Positions 56,273 to 64,000 of a DNA stretch of 64,000 bases are shown piece after piece. The notes beneath the pieces were generated by a model, which saw only the letters and a list, made by a program, of their open reading frames with translations, was not told where the DNA came from and ran no database searches. Numbering within the stretch: the stretch's first letter is position 1; each line of letters opens with the position of its first letter. The position numbers were made by a program, and so were the translations under genes. Origin of the DNA: JAJVID01 sp963743425. GTDB lineage: Bacteria; Acidobacteriota; Blastocatellia; RBC074. The stretch lies in the NCBI GenBank assembly GCA_963743425.1, contig CAVUPU010000006.1, forward strand, positions 170,734 to 234,733. Direction: 5' to 3'.

Positions 56273-56980
56273 GTGAAACTGACCTTACAGACGCAGCTTT
56301 TGCCCGATAAAGAACAGTCCCGGAGGCTTTCCGCCACGATGGAAGCCTTCAACGCCGCCGCCGATTGGCTGGCCGGCGAAGCTTTCCGCCTCAAGACGGC
56401 CAACAAGGTCAAGCTTCAACAACTCTACTACCGCCAATTGCGCGAGGACTTCGGACTCTCGGCTCAGATGGCTATCCGCTGCATCGCCCAGGTCTGTGAA
56501 GCCTACAGCCGGGACAAATCCAAACGCCCGCGCTTCAAGAAATACGCGAGCATCCCTTATGACCAACGGTTGATGTCTTTCAAGGGCGCTGACCGAGTGT
56601 CCTTGCTAACAATCGAAGGCCGGATCATCGTTCCGGTCATCATGGGCAAGCATCAGTCCGAGCGATTCAACGGAAAACACGGGCAATGCGATCTGGTCAG
56701 ACGCAAGAAGGCAGCGCTGGTCGGGGTCGAAGTGATTGTCGTTGACCCTCGTAACACCAGTAAAACTTGTCCTGCTTGCAATTATGTGAGTCGAAAGAAT
56801 CGAATAAAACGAGATGTGTTCCTGTGCGATGAATGCGGCTATTTTGATCATGCGGACATCGTAGGAGCAAAAAACATTCGTTCCGGCGCGCTGGTCATCG
56901 CGCGCGAAGTCTCCGTTGCGGCCGCTGGCCGCGTAAGCCGAGAGACAAGCTCCATCTACAATCGCGGAGCTTCAGCGTAG
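56273..56980 (+). pseudogene. tnpB: TnpB with internal deletion (RuvC-I/II lost)
   Basis: A 235-residue frame starting GTG 56273. Residues 1-145 match a TnpB N-terminus (LTLQTQLLPDKEQSRRLSAT, RCIAQVCEAYSRDKSKRPRF). At about residue 147 the text jumps to LVGVEVIVVDPRNTSKTCPA and then the zinc-ribbon CxxC pair (Cys166/169 and Cys185/188) and RuvC-III (DHADIVGAKNIR). The middle, with the first Asp and the Glu of the nuclease site, is gone, with the frame kept. It cannot cut DNA as it stands. Typical full length is near 400 residues. Flanked by hairpins at both ends. Confidence 0.86.
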
Positions 56981-56994
56981 CGATTTAGATGGAG
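56950..56994. other. right-end hairpin of the TnpB element
   Basis: CTCCATCTA (56950-56958) pairs with TAGATGGAG (56986-56994), with inner pairing across GCGG and CGC segments. It overlaps the TnpB stop and lies 13 bp before dusB. It fits the structured right end that also forms the 3' part of the guide RNA in IS605-type elements. Confidence 0.55.
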
Positions 56995-57007
56995 AAGGTG
57001 ACTCTTT

Positions 57008-58060
<1,053 letters not shown>

Positions 58061-58318
58061 AGTTGATTGACACATGGATTTTCAGATCTGAGGTCAATCA
58101 CTGAACCAGCCGATTCTCTCCGCCCAAAGCGCCGGCGAAAGCCCTTGATCGGAGTGGCGCCGAGAAGAGGTGGTGGAGTCACGGCGTGTTTGATAAGTTG
58201 CCGGGCGAGAAAAAAGAGGAGTGAGGAATAAAATGACTCTGCACGGCGGGCGCTTCAGCTTTCGCCTTCGACAAACCGTCTGCCAGACTGTGTGTTGGGC
58301 AAAATCCCGAAAGCGCGG

Positions 58319-58347
58319 TTGACAGAGCGCAAGGTGGTCAGTACCAT
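58319..58347 (+). promoter_or_regulatory. sigma-70-type promoter of the tRNA-Phe gene
   Basis: TTGACA at 58319-58324, a 17-bp spacer and TACCAT at 58342-58347 lie 13 bp upstream of the tRNA 5' end. Spacing is ideal and the -35 box perfect, so transcription should still run into the interrupted gene and the element. Confidence 0.7.
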
Positions 58348-58360
58348 ACGCCTTCCTTTT

Positions 58361-58403
<43 letters not shown>

Positions 58404-58967
58404 CCAATAAATGGAAATACCCTTCCCAAACGAATCAACAACTTACGTGCAGTTTTCATAGACAAGCATCACAAAGTCTGTTGTTCTTATCTTAACCTGA
58501 TGGACCCACGCCAGAAAAGCCTAAATGGCGGAAGAAAGTCTCCGATTGGGTAGAAAAATGTGTGGACGAGGCGTGATGGTCGATGATAGAAGAGGAGGTC
58601 TATTTGATAAAGATCTGGTCGGTCGGATCTCCTTCCGACTAATCTTTGACAGGCAGGCTATTAGACGAGCTACCTTGATTGTGTAGTGAAGTCTATTGCA
58701 TCTATGGCGTACCCACACTCACCCCAAGTTGAAATACTTGGGCAGTAGGATCGAGAGATCAATCAACTACTGATCCCGTCAAAGATAGGTGAGAGATGCT
58801 AGCCGAACATAGCGATACTTTCGCATTGACTGTATCTGGCAGCGATTCTTTCTCAGGCAGGCCCTTAGGATAGAGCCCTTAGTTGGGCAATGCGATGAGC
58901 GATCTTCTTCTATCTTAGGCAAGTCGAACATAGCCCTTACTTCGGGCTTTTTATTTGTGGGGATGAT
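58404..58967. other. gene-free left end of the integrated element
   Basis: Some 560 bp with low GC and no convincing reading frame. It begins at the tRNA break and ends at a Rho-independent terminator (58932-58955) in plus orientation. Transcription from the tRNA promoter would traverse it, so it could hold a non-coding RNA or simply the attachment end. The segments TAGCCGAACATAGCGA and AGTCGAACATAGCCC are loosely repeated. Confidence 0.45.
58932..58955 (+). terminator. Rho-independent terminator
   Basis: AGCCC-TTACTTC-GGGCT stem followed by TTTTTATTT. It reads on the plus strand, ending transcripts coming from the tRNA side, and lies just past the 3' end of the minus-strand HNH-like gene. 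Confidence 0.75.
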
Positions 58968-59471
58968 TCAATGACGAGTGTTTCTCCTGTTTCGTGCCTG
59001 CTCTTTTCTAGTGGCCCATCTACAATTCTCAGGACTATATCCCTTATCATTATCTATGCGGTCAATGGTATGTTTTAGGGATGGTTTAGGCCCCATGTCA
59101 GCATAGAAGTTTTTGAAAGAGTCTCTCCATCTATCGCATATCGTGATTCCTCTACCGCCGTAATACTCCCAGGCTGAGTGGTTAGGGTTAAGACACCTGT
59201 CCTTCATGCCCTCCCAGATACGATATTCGGAGGTATAGGCCATTCCATGCCTAGTCGTAAGACTTCTCATGGTCTCGCTCCGTCTACATCCGCAGGAAAT
59301 ATTCCTGCCCCTAGTGGCCAGTTTACTTCCAGTGACAGTTTTGAGATTTCCACATACACATAAGCAGATCCAGGATCGGCCATTGCTTGTAACTCTTCCT
59401 ATCATATTTGGCCCCACGACAGTGAGATAGCCAAAGGTTTGGCCTGTCAGATCCCGGAATCTTCTCTTCTT
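58968..59471 (-). CDS. phage-type HNH/AP2-like protein domain, start not in this frame
   Basis: A 167-residue C-terminal domain common in phages and integrated elements: DLTGQTFGYLTVVG, SWICLCVCGNLKTVTGSKLA, ISCGCRRSE, AWEYYGGRGITICDRW and HTIDRIDNDKGYSPENCRWA. The two cysteine pairs and the DRIDN...NCRWAT motif suggest a DNA-binding HNH- or AP2-related fold. No ATG, GTG or TTG precedes the domain in frame; the frame is entered from the HTH gene at a run of five A (minus strand, 59473-59477) with a -1 shift. It is either a frameshift fusion or an indel in one HTH-HNH gene. Confidence 0.68.
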   Translation of the reverse strand, partial: KKRRFRDLTGQTFGYLTVVGPNMIGRVTSNGRSWICLCVCGNLKTVTGSKLATRGRNISCGCRRSETMRSLTTRHGMAYTSEYRIWEGMKDRCLNPNHSAWEYYGGRGITICDRWRDSFKNFYADMGPKPSLKHTIDRIDNDKGYSPENCRWATRKEQARNRRNTRH

Positions 59472-59695
59472 CTTTTTGTATGACCCTTTCCGTTCTTGGA
59501 CGGCCTTCCCCTTTTTGGGGGCTTGAATTTCTTCACCGCCGATGGAGGGATTATCCAGAAAGGCTTTCCCGATGATCCCCTCACCTTGTGGGACTCTGCT
59601 CCGGGGACTATCCCCGCCTGAAGCCACCTGATGACCGTTTTGTAGGGTTTGTTTATCTTCTCTGCGAACTCGGTCGCCGTCATATAGTCTTTCAC
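59447..59695 (-). CDS. excisionase-like HTH protein
   Basis: An 82-residue protein. MTATEFAEKINKPYKTVIRW is a MerR/excisionase-type helix-turn-helix, GKPFWIIPPSAVKKF the wing, and a basic KRGRPSKNGKGHTKRRR tail follows. Start is ATG 59695 or the internal ATG three codons on. The tail overlaps the HNH-like domain, which is read from about 59471 in the -1 frame; with one more A in the run the two would be one 240-residue protein. DNA binding near the left end fits an element-encoded regulator or Xis. Confidence 0.72.
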   Translation of the reverse strand: MKDYMTATEFAEKINKPYKTVIRWLQAGIVPGAESHKVRGSSGKPFWIIPPSAVKKFKPPKRGRPSKNGKGHTKRRREDSGI

Positions 59696-59752
59696 TCCTC
59701 ATAAATAGTTTACCTCATTCATGTTTTCAAGGAAAAATATGTGATCATTGAT

Positions 59753-59769
59753 GACTCACTTATTGAGTC
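59753..59769. promoter_or_regulatory. palindrome in a divergent control region
   Basis: GACTCA and TGAGTC surround a 5-base centre between the minus-strand HTH gene and the plus-strand exported protein. A GACTCAGA half-site recurs near 59819. It may be an operator of the HTH protein. Confidence 0.4.
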
Positions 59770-59924
59770 TAATTGTAGATTTCAAGACCCTTCCTGTCAA
59801 GATAATCTGATCTTTGAAGACTCAGATTTATGAAGATGACAAATATTCTCTTGCTCTCTTAAAGTGCGTCATCTAAGATCGGATTATTAGATGTTCGATT
59901 CCAATTTCTAGAAATGGAGAAACC

Positions 59925-60509
59925 ATGACGAATACTATTAGGAGAATCGCCCTGGCTATAGCGATGGCCTTGATATTCGCGGCTGGAGTCAATGCCCAAG
60001 ATACTTGTCGGGTGAAGGTCGTAGTAGCCGCAGTCAACTGGGACAATACGGGTGAGCCCAGATTCGGAGTGATGACCGCCAATCAAATCGAGTGGTGGAG
60101 ATCAGAGGGACAGAAGAAATATCCCAACATCTGCCTCACCTCCGACAAGGACGAGGCGGATTATGGGATAGCCTGGAAAGCGACCCAATCAGCCGACACC
60201 TACACCTACACCGTCCCGAAGACCTCAACGACCGAACACAGGGGGACGGTCAACGCGACCTCCACCTCGACGGGGAGCCTGGAAACGGTCAATACCAATG
60301 GGACCTACCGAGGGACCAGTTCAACCACAACATATGAAACGAAACAAGGAGAGTGGCCGGTCACATATGTGAACGCTGCTGTTTTTAAGAATGGGGGCGA
60401 GGATATTCCTATGTTCGTGGCCAAGCATAAAGGCCAGTGGCGATGGAGTAAGCCAGATAAAGATGCCCTTGAGAAGTCGTTGAAGTTTATCCAGAAGCAA
60501 TTGGAATAG
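59925..60509 (+). CDS. exported hypothetical protein of the element
   Basis: A 194-residue protein with a signal peptide (IALAIAMALIFAAGVNAQ, cleaved near residue 24). The mature part has VKVVVAAVNWDNTGEPRF, a Thr/Ser-rich middle with STTEHRGTVNATSTST, and WPVTYVNAAVFKNGG near the end; I recognise no family. The Thr/Ser tract suggests a flexible surface-exposed or glycosylated linker. It is followed after 35 bp by a small membrane protein, probably co-transcribed. Confidence 0.65.
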   Translation: MTNTIRRIALAIAMALIFAAGVNAQDTCRVKVVVAAVNWDNTGEPRFGVMTANQIEWWRSEGQKKYPNICLTSDKDEADYGIAWKATQSADTYTYTVPKTSTTEHRGTVNATSTSTGSLETVNTNGTYRGTSSTTTYETKQGEWPVTYVNAAVFKNGGEDIPMFVAKHKGQWRWSKPDKDALEKSLKFIQKQLE

Positions 60510-60544
60510 GCCCTCAGTCAATCTCAGTCAATGGAGGAGTCGCC

Positions 60545-60847
60545 ATGAAAAATGGAGCCGAGGTGGATGATCATCCCCTTTCAAGGGAGATTGAGAAGGC
60601 TTGCGGCAATCGTCAATATATGATCTTCGCCATTATCTTCGTGGCTGAGATGATCTTCACCCTATTCGATGGCATTGGATTCCATGACGCTTTCTGGAGA
60701 TCAGTTGGCTTCTGCCTTGGCCTCTTCATTATCTCCTATGTCGGAAGTCTCATTATGGACAGAGAGAAGAGATTCAAGGCCCTCTATTCCATAGCATTCA
60801 CCTTATACATTCTTGCGCTGGTCGGTAGGCATAAGTCACTGAGATAG
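60545..60847 (+). CDS. small membrane protein of the element
   Basis: A 100-residue protein with three predicted helices (YMIFAIIFVAEMIFTLFDGI, SVGFCLGLFIISYVGSLIM, ALYSIAFTLYILALVG). GGAGTCGCC lies before ATG 60545. No known family; it could be an element-encoded entry-exclusion or immunity-type protein, but nothing in the sequence proves it. The downstream hairpin may end this transcript. Confidence 0.6.
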   Translation: MKNGAEVDDHPLSREIEKACGNRQYMIFAIIFVAEMIFTLFDGIGFHDAFWRSVGFCLGLFIISYVGSLIMDREKRFKALYSIAFTLYILALVGRHKSLR

Positions 60848-61007
60848 GATCCGCCTTCCCCTGGGCCCTTCCGACCCCTTGGCGGATCCTGTGGCTCCCT
60901 GGAGGTTAAGTGAGTCTCTCCTCCGGGGAGCGTTAACGAGAAAGGGGGCGTAAGCATCCTCCCTCAGCCGACTGTGTTGTTGTTTGTACCGCATTGCTTA
61001 CGCCTCC
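60845..61007. other. hairpins between the membrane protein and integrase genes
   Basis: GGATCCGCC (60845-60853) pairs with GGCGGATCC (60879-60887), a likely terminator-type stem without a T-run. A second pair, GGGGGCGTAAGCA (60944-60956) with TGCTTACGCCTCC (60995-61007), has one mismatch and shares GCGTAAGC with chromosomal palindromes. Attachment-type or regulatory function is unproven. Confidence 0.5.
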
Positions 61008-61053
61008 TCTATCAACGCAGATCTTAGTGAGGCTACCTTGGAAAGGGGTCTGT

Positions 61054-61956
61054 ATGAAACAGCAAACCAGTCCGTGCGAGGACGATAAGCTCTTCGAGTT
61101 GTTCCTGAAAGAAAAGCAGTTTTTAGATGGGGCTAGTCCCGCAACAATCCGCATTTATTCCAAATCGTGGCTGGCCTTCAAGCGTCACAATGGGGAAATC
61201 ACCAAGTCCGGCGTCAAAGCGTTCATGGTGGATATGCTCGGGGCGGGCGTGAAACCTGTTACGGCCAACTCTTACGCACGCTCAATCAATTCGTTCTTGT
61301 CCTGGCTATTCGAGAATGATTTTACAGAGGAGCATCTGAAGGTTCCACTGACAAAGGAGCCCAAGCGGGTCTTACGCACTTACAGCCCTGATGATGTCCG
61401 TAAGATTCTCAACTATAAGCCCAAGTCGAGAACTGGGAAGCGAATAATGGCGTTGCTCTTTTTACTGATAGACACGGGAGCAAGAGTATCTGAAGCTCTC
61501 AGCCTGGAAAGGGGGGATATAGACTGGGACAGCTTACTGGTCACATTGAAGGGAAAGGGGGATAAGGAGAGAAGGGTTCCTATCAGCCTCGAATGTCGCA
61601 AACATCTCTTCCGCTGGCTCAATACCCATGATCATCAATTTGTATTTTGCACGCGAGAAGGAATCAAGTTGCGATACGATAACATAAGACGAGATTTCCT
61701 GGTTATCCTGCGGGCGGTAAAGGTCGAGAAGACGGAGGGGAGTTTTCATGCCTTCAGGAGATTCTTTGGTAAACAATATATCAGGAATGGAGGGGACTCG
61801 CTTTATCTCCAAAGGGTCTTTGGCCATTCTACTCTGGAGATGACTCGAAAATATGTTGAGGCGGATGACGAGGATCTCTCTAGGGCGCATAAGTCCCTCA
61901 GTCCACTGGAGAGTTTGAAAACGGGAGGCGCTGAACACCGCGTGAGAGGGCTATAA
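61054..61956 (+). CDS. tyrosine recombinase (integrase)
   Basis: A 300-residue phage-type integrase. An N-terminal SAM-like core-binding domain (ASPATIRIYSKSWLAFKRH) is followed by the catalytic domain with Arg144 in DTGARVSEALSLERGDIDW, Lys168 in LKGKGDKERRVPIS, His232/Arg235 in SFHAFRRFF, His258 in FGHSTLEMTRKY and nucleophile Tyr267. ATG 61054 is chosen because GAAAGGGG lies upstream and the SAM-like domain follows. It would integrate the element at the tRNA-Phe anticodon stem; the distance from the att site (2.7 kb) is larger than usual, but position within the element fits. Confidence 0.9.
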   Translation: MKQQTSPCEDDKLFELFLKEKQFLDGASPATIRIYSKSWLAFKRHNGEITKSGVKAFMVDMLGAGVKPVTANSYARSINSFLSWLFENDFTEEHLKVPLTKEPKRVLRTYSPDDVRKILNYKPKSRTGKRIMALLFLLIDTGARVSEALSLERGDIDWDSLLVTLKGKGDKERRVPISLECRKHLFRWLNTHDHQFVFCTREGIKLRYDNIRRDFLVILRAVKVEKTEGSFHAFRRFFGKQYIRNGGDSLYLQRVFGHSTLEMTRKYVEADDEDLSRAHKSLSPLESLKTGGAEHRVRGL

Positions 61957-62577
61957 GCAAGTAGCCATTCAATCAGGCAGGATATATGGAGATTTCTCTA
62001 TGGAGATTTCTCTTTAGCAGGGTGGTCATCTACCCCTCGTAATTTCCAGCCCTATGTTGTATACAAGGGCTACAGGAGAAGAGGGGACATCAGAGCAGCC
62101 CCAATAAGAATGTCCGGTCAGTCTCGCTTGCCGGAAGATGGACATTGCCATTTATCCGGCCCGTCTGTCGGAGAGTCTGACATAGACACCTGACAGAGAT
62201 ATTTGTGGCCCACCCGCCTAGATCTCAGGGCGCAGGTTCAGACTCTCTACGCGCATTATCTGAGTATTACGAACCAGACGATAGGGTAAGCAGTGAATAG
62301 GTAAACTGGCAGGAAGCTACTTTGTTTCTCTTGGCGCGCATCAATCAATCGCTTTTTTACAATCATAGCATCACCCACTCCGGCGTCTGACACCCATTTT
62401 GTCCTTTATTCACAAGAGGTTGCGGGAGATTTGCCAGATGAGACGTAGGAGAGTAGCCTCACGAATGTTGACAGCTTGATAGCTACTACTATAGTTTACG
62501 ATAGTAGCGAAAAAGAGTAACAACACGTAACTGGATGTTAGTCAACAGCGAAAAGGAGCTATAACATATGCTATAAA
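61957..62577. other. gene-poor control region of the element
   Basis: No convincing gene. It contains a 14-bp tandem direct repeat (TATGGAGATTTCTC at 61985-61998 and 61999-62012), possible integrase arm or origin sites, and a promoter-operator at its right end (62468-62507). Confidence 0.45.
62468..62507 (+). promoter_or_regulatory. promoter with overlapping operator upstream of an excisionase-like gene
   Basis: TTGACA (62468-62473), 16 bp, TATAGT (62490-62495). An inverted repeat CTACTAT (62486-62492)/ATAGTAG (62501-62507) spans the -10 box, so a bound repressor would block initiation. The next gene starts 70 bp on. Confidence 0.6.
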
Positions 62578-62796
62578 ATGTCCACCGAAGAACGACCTGT
62601 TAACCCGATTTTAGTCTCGATTGAAGAAACCGCCCTGTGCCTGGGATTGAGCCCCGCAACGATCAGGGCCTGGATTCTGCAAGGGAAGATTGCTTCCAAT
62701 AAGTTAGGAGGCAGGAGACTTATTCCACAGAGTGAGGTCATTCGATTGATTGAGGTCAGTCATCAACCGGCGACTCAGAAGTTGAGAGTTGCATAA
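62578..62796 (+). CDS. excisionase-like HTH protein
   Basis: A 72-residue protein. VSIEETALCLGLSPATIRAW is a MerR/excisionase helix-turn-helix and GKIASNKLGGRRLIPQSEVI the wing. Length and motif match Xis/AlpA-type directionality factors that favour excision by tyrosine integrases. AAGGAGC lies upstream but 22 bases away, so the start may be imperfect. Together with the HTH at 59447, the element has two such proteins. Confidence 0.78.
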   Translation: MSTEERPVNPILVSIEETALCLGLSPATIRAWILQGKIASNKLGGRRLIPQSEVIRLIEVSHQPATQKLRVA

Positions 62797-62877
62797 AAAG
62801 AGGCGGCGAGGTTGATCACAGATTCCTTACTTCTCTTGTTCAACCTGCCGCCCTAACACCAACATAGGAGTTGGCCG

Positions 62878-63225
62878 ATGGATATTACGATCTTCGTCCA
62901 TCTCCCGCGACACAATAGAGGATATTTTATGTCTATACACAGCGATGGCTGCCGGATGGGATTCCAACAGCCATCAGAAAACTATCTACAGGACCAGAGG
63001 GAGTCTACCACATCTCCGCCAGGCCAATCCACGTCATTCGTCATCGTTGATCCTAAGCTGCAAAAGATCAAGGACGCAATCAGGCCGGGGAGGTCCAGGG
63101 TGTATGTAGACCGTGACCTTGACACTCGCCTAAAGATAACGAGACAACCCTCCGGGGGACCTGGAGATTTCCTTGGAAGATGTCCCCGACCTTGGGGACC
63201 TCGCAACGGGAGGCCCACACTGTAA
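62878..63225 (+). CDS. hypothetical protein of the element
   Basis: A 115-residue protein with no known family; TAGGAG eight bases before ATG 62878 supports the start. The C-terminal 20 residues (GGPGDFLGRCPRPWGPRNG) look unnatural; with one G fewer in the G5 run at 63154-63158 the frame reads DLEISLEDVPDLGDLATGG and stops a few codons later, a more protein-like acidic tail. Location between Xis-like and primase-like genes fits a replication or early accessory gene. Confidence 0.5.
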   Translation: MDITIFVHLPRHNRGYFMSIHSDGCRMGFQQPSENYLQDQRESTTSPPGQSTSFVIVDPKLQKIKDAIRPGRSRVYVDRDLDTRLKITRQPSGGPGDFLGRCPRPWGPRNGRPTL

Positions 63226-63308
63226 ATGACTTTCGTCGTATGGAAGATCATTTTTGGCCCCCACGTGACTGCTCAGGACGATCTGGCTTGGAGGAAGGGA
63301 GGATCACT

Positions 63309-64000
63309 ATGAACACTCCTGCCGGTGTCCGACAACCCATTCCCAAGCCAAACGTGAAGTTTAGTAAATCCCCGTCGCCGGGAGAGACCCCAACCACGCA
63401 TCAGGAAGGGATTCTATTCTCCATTGCCTTCTTCAGAACAAGAACGACGCTAAGCCAAAGTTGGGCAAGGCAAGGCATCTTGGAAGTGGAAGGATAGAGC
63501 CTCATGGACTTGGCCGGAATTCGTTGAGATATTCAGGAAACCTTCCGTCAGGGCTGATAAAAGATGCCCCTGTTCTCCCGGCGAGGTTCACAGAGGCTAG
63601 AAGGAAGAATGAAAATGTTGATTCCCTCTCAATGCTAGTCCTGGATTTTGATCATCACATCACATTAGCTGAGGCGCTGGAAGTCTGTGAAGTGTTGGGA
63701 GTCAACTATCTCATCTACACTACTCACTCCCATCAGAGAGTAACTAAGAGCCACCCAAAGCAGGAAGATTGCTTTAGAGTTGTGATCCCTCCTCAGCCCA
63801 TACCACGTGAGGACTTCCCCTATCTTTTCAACTGGGCCAACAATATCTTCGCTAATAAGGTGGACGAATCACGCAAAGATTTATGTGGGATGTTCTACCT
63901 GCCTGCCGTCTACAGTGGGGATTCTCCCTATGAAATATTCTCCAGGACAGATGGGGGGTTCCTCGATTGGAAGGAACCTGTAATGGAGATGAAAGAGAAG
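63309..64000 (+). pseudogene. primase-like replication protein, frameshifted, cut by the window edge
   Basis: ATG 63309 with GAGG upstream begins KPNVKFSKSPSPGETPTTHQ. The frame is lost soon, but in another frame SWKWKDRASWTWPEFVEIF and SVRADK appear, and after one A too many near 63560 DAPVLPARFTEARRKNENV leads into LVLDFDHH, YLIYTTHSHQRV and CFRVVIPPQPIPRE. This is the start of an archaeo-eukaryotic-type primase/polymerase domain seen in phage and plasmid replication proteins (acidic pair in LDFDHH, His in THSH). The rest lies beyond 64000. At least one, probably several, indels are needed. Confidence 0.66.

Overview
The window looks like chromosomal DNA of an Acidobacteriota bacterium, probably near Blastocatellia (inferred from gene content; there is no rRNA to prove it). 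The pointers are an Oar-like TonB receptor with a carboxypeptidase-regulatory domain, a winged-helix/TPR one-component regulator, a DUF2330 protein, many exported TPR or carboxypeptidase-regulatory proteins, and GC-rich coding for most of the length. From about 58.4 kb to the right edge the DNA is visibly more AT-rich and carries integrase, excisionase-like and primase-like genes. It reads as the left part of an integrated element that begins inside a tRNA-Phe gene.

Layout. 0-7.4 kb (+): a PIN toxin-antitoxin module with two tandem antitoxin genes, an exported TPR protein, a membrane-anchored methyltransferase-like protein and a large TonB-dependent receptor. 7.5-14.2 kb (-): glgA, trxA, trxB, xisI, purA, a zinc metallopeptidase and an ATP-grasp ligase; the last three overlap through GTGA junctions. 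14.3-17.5 kb: a RelE-type toxin beside a broken antitoxin, sucC without sucD, an orphan HigA and the wreck of a second toxin-antitoxin pair. 17.5-31.4 kb (-): RNase J, rsmA, an EamA transporter, ftsY, an MFS transporter, a glutamine-amidotransferase-like hydrolase with an exported partner, an alpha/beta hydrolase, a truncated DUF2330 gene abutting a GIY-YIG gene, and a CadC-like regulator. 31.7-38.9 kb: a lipoprotein, a 2-oxoglutarate-dependent oxygenase, a TnpB fused to a DUF4097 remnant, and an ECF sigma/anti-sigma pair. 39.1-43.3 kb: a 1378-residue multi-pass membrane protein of unknown function. 43.5-58.1 kb: a PEP mutase-like enzyme, DinB, a WYL regulator, a CcdA/TlpA redox pair, a serine hydrolase, a 1009-residue DUF4062/NB-ARC/TPR STAND protein, pta, DedA, an HD hydrolase, an internally deleted TnpB and dusB. 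58.4-64 kb: the integrated element.

Two features cut across the window. First, intergenic spaces are repeatedly occupied by 70-220 bp palindromic elements, most beginning CAGTACCG; one supplies the stop codon of rsmA, and another repeat is interrupted by a 250-bp MITE-like element flanked by an 8-bp target duplication. Second, several genes, including housekeeping rsmA, are broken by single-base indels, mostly one extra base in a homopolymer. This suggests consensus errors in the assembly, so pseudogene calls resting on a single indel should be treated with caution.

The best candidates for undescribed biology are the DUF4062-STAND protein with a compositionally foreign sensor region, the metallopeptidase/ATP-grasp pair, the 1378-residue membrane protein, the nested repeat elements, the split tRNA-Phe boundary and the HTH/HNH-like gene joined by a frame change.
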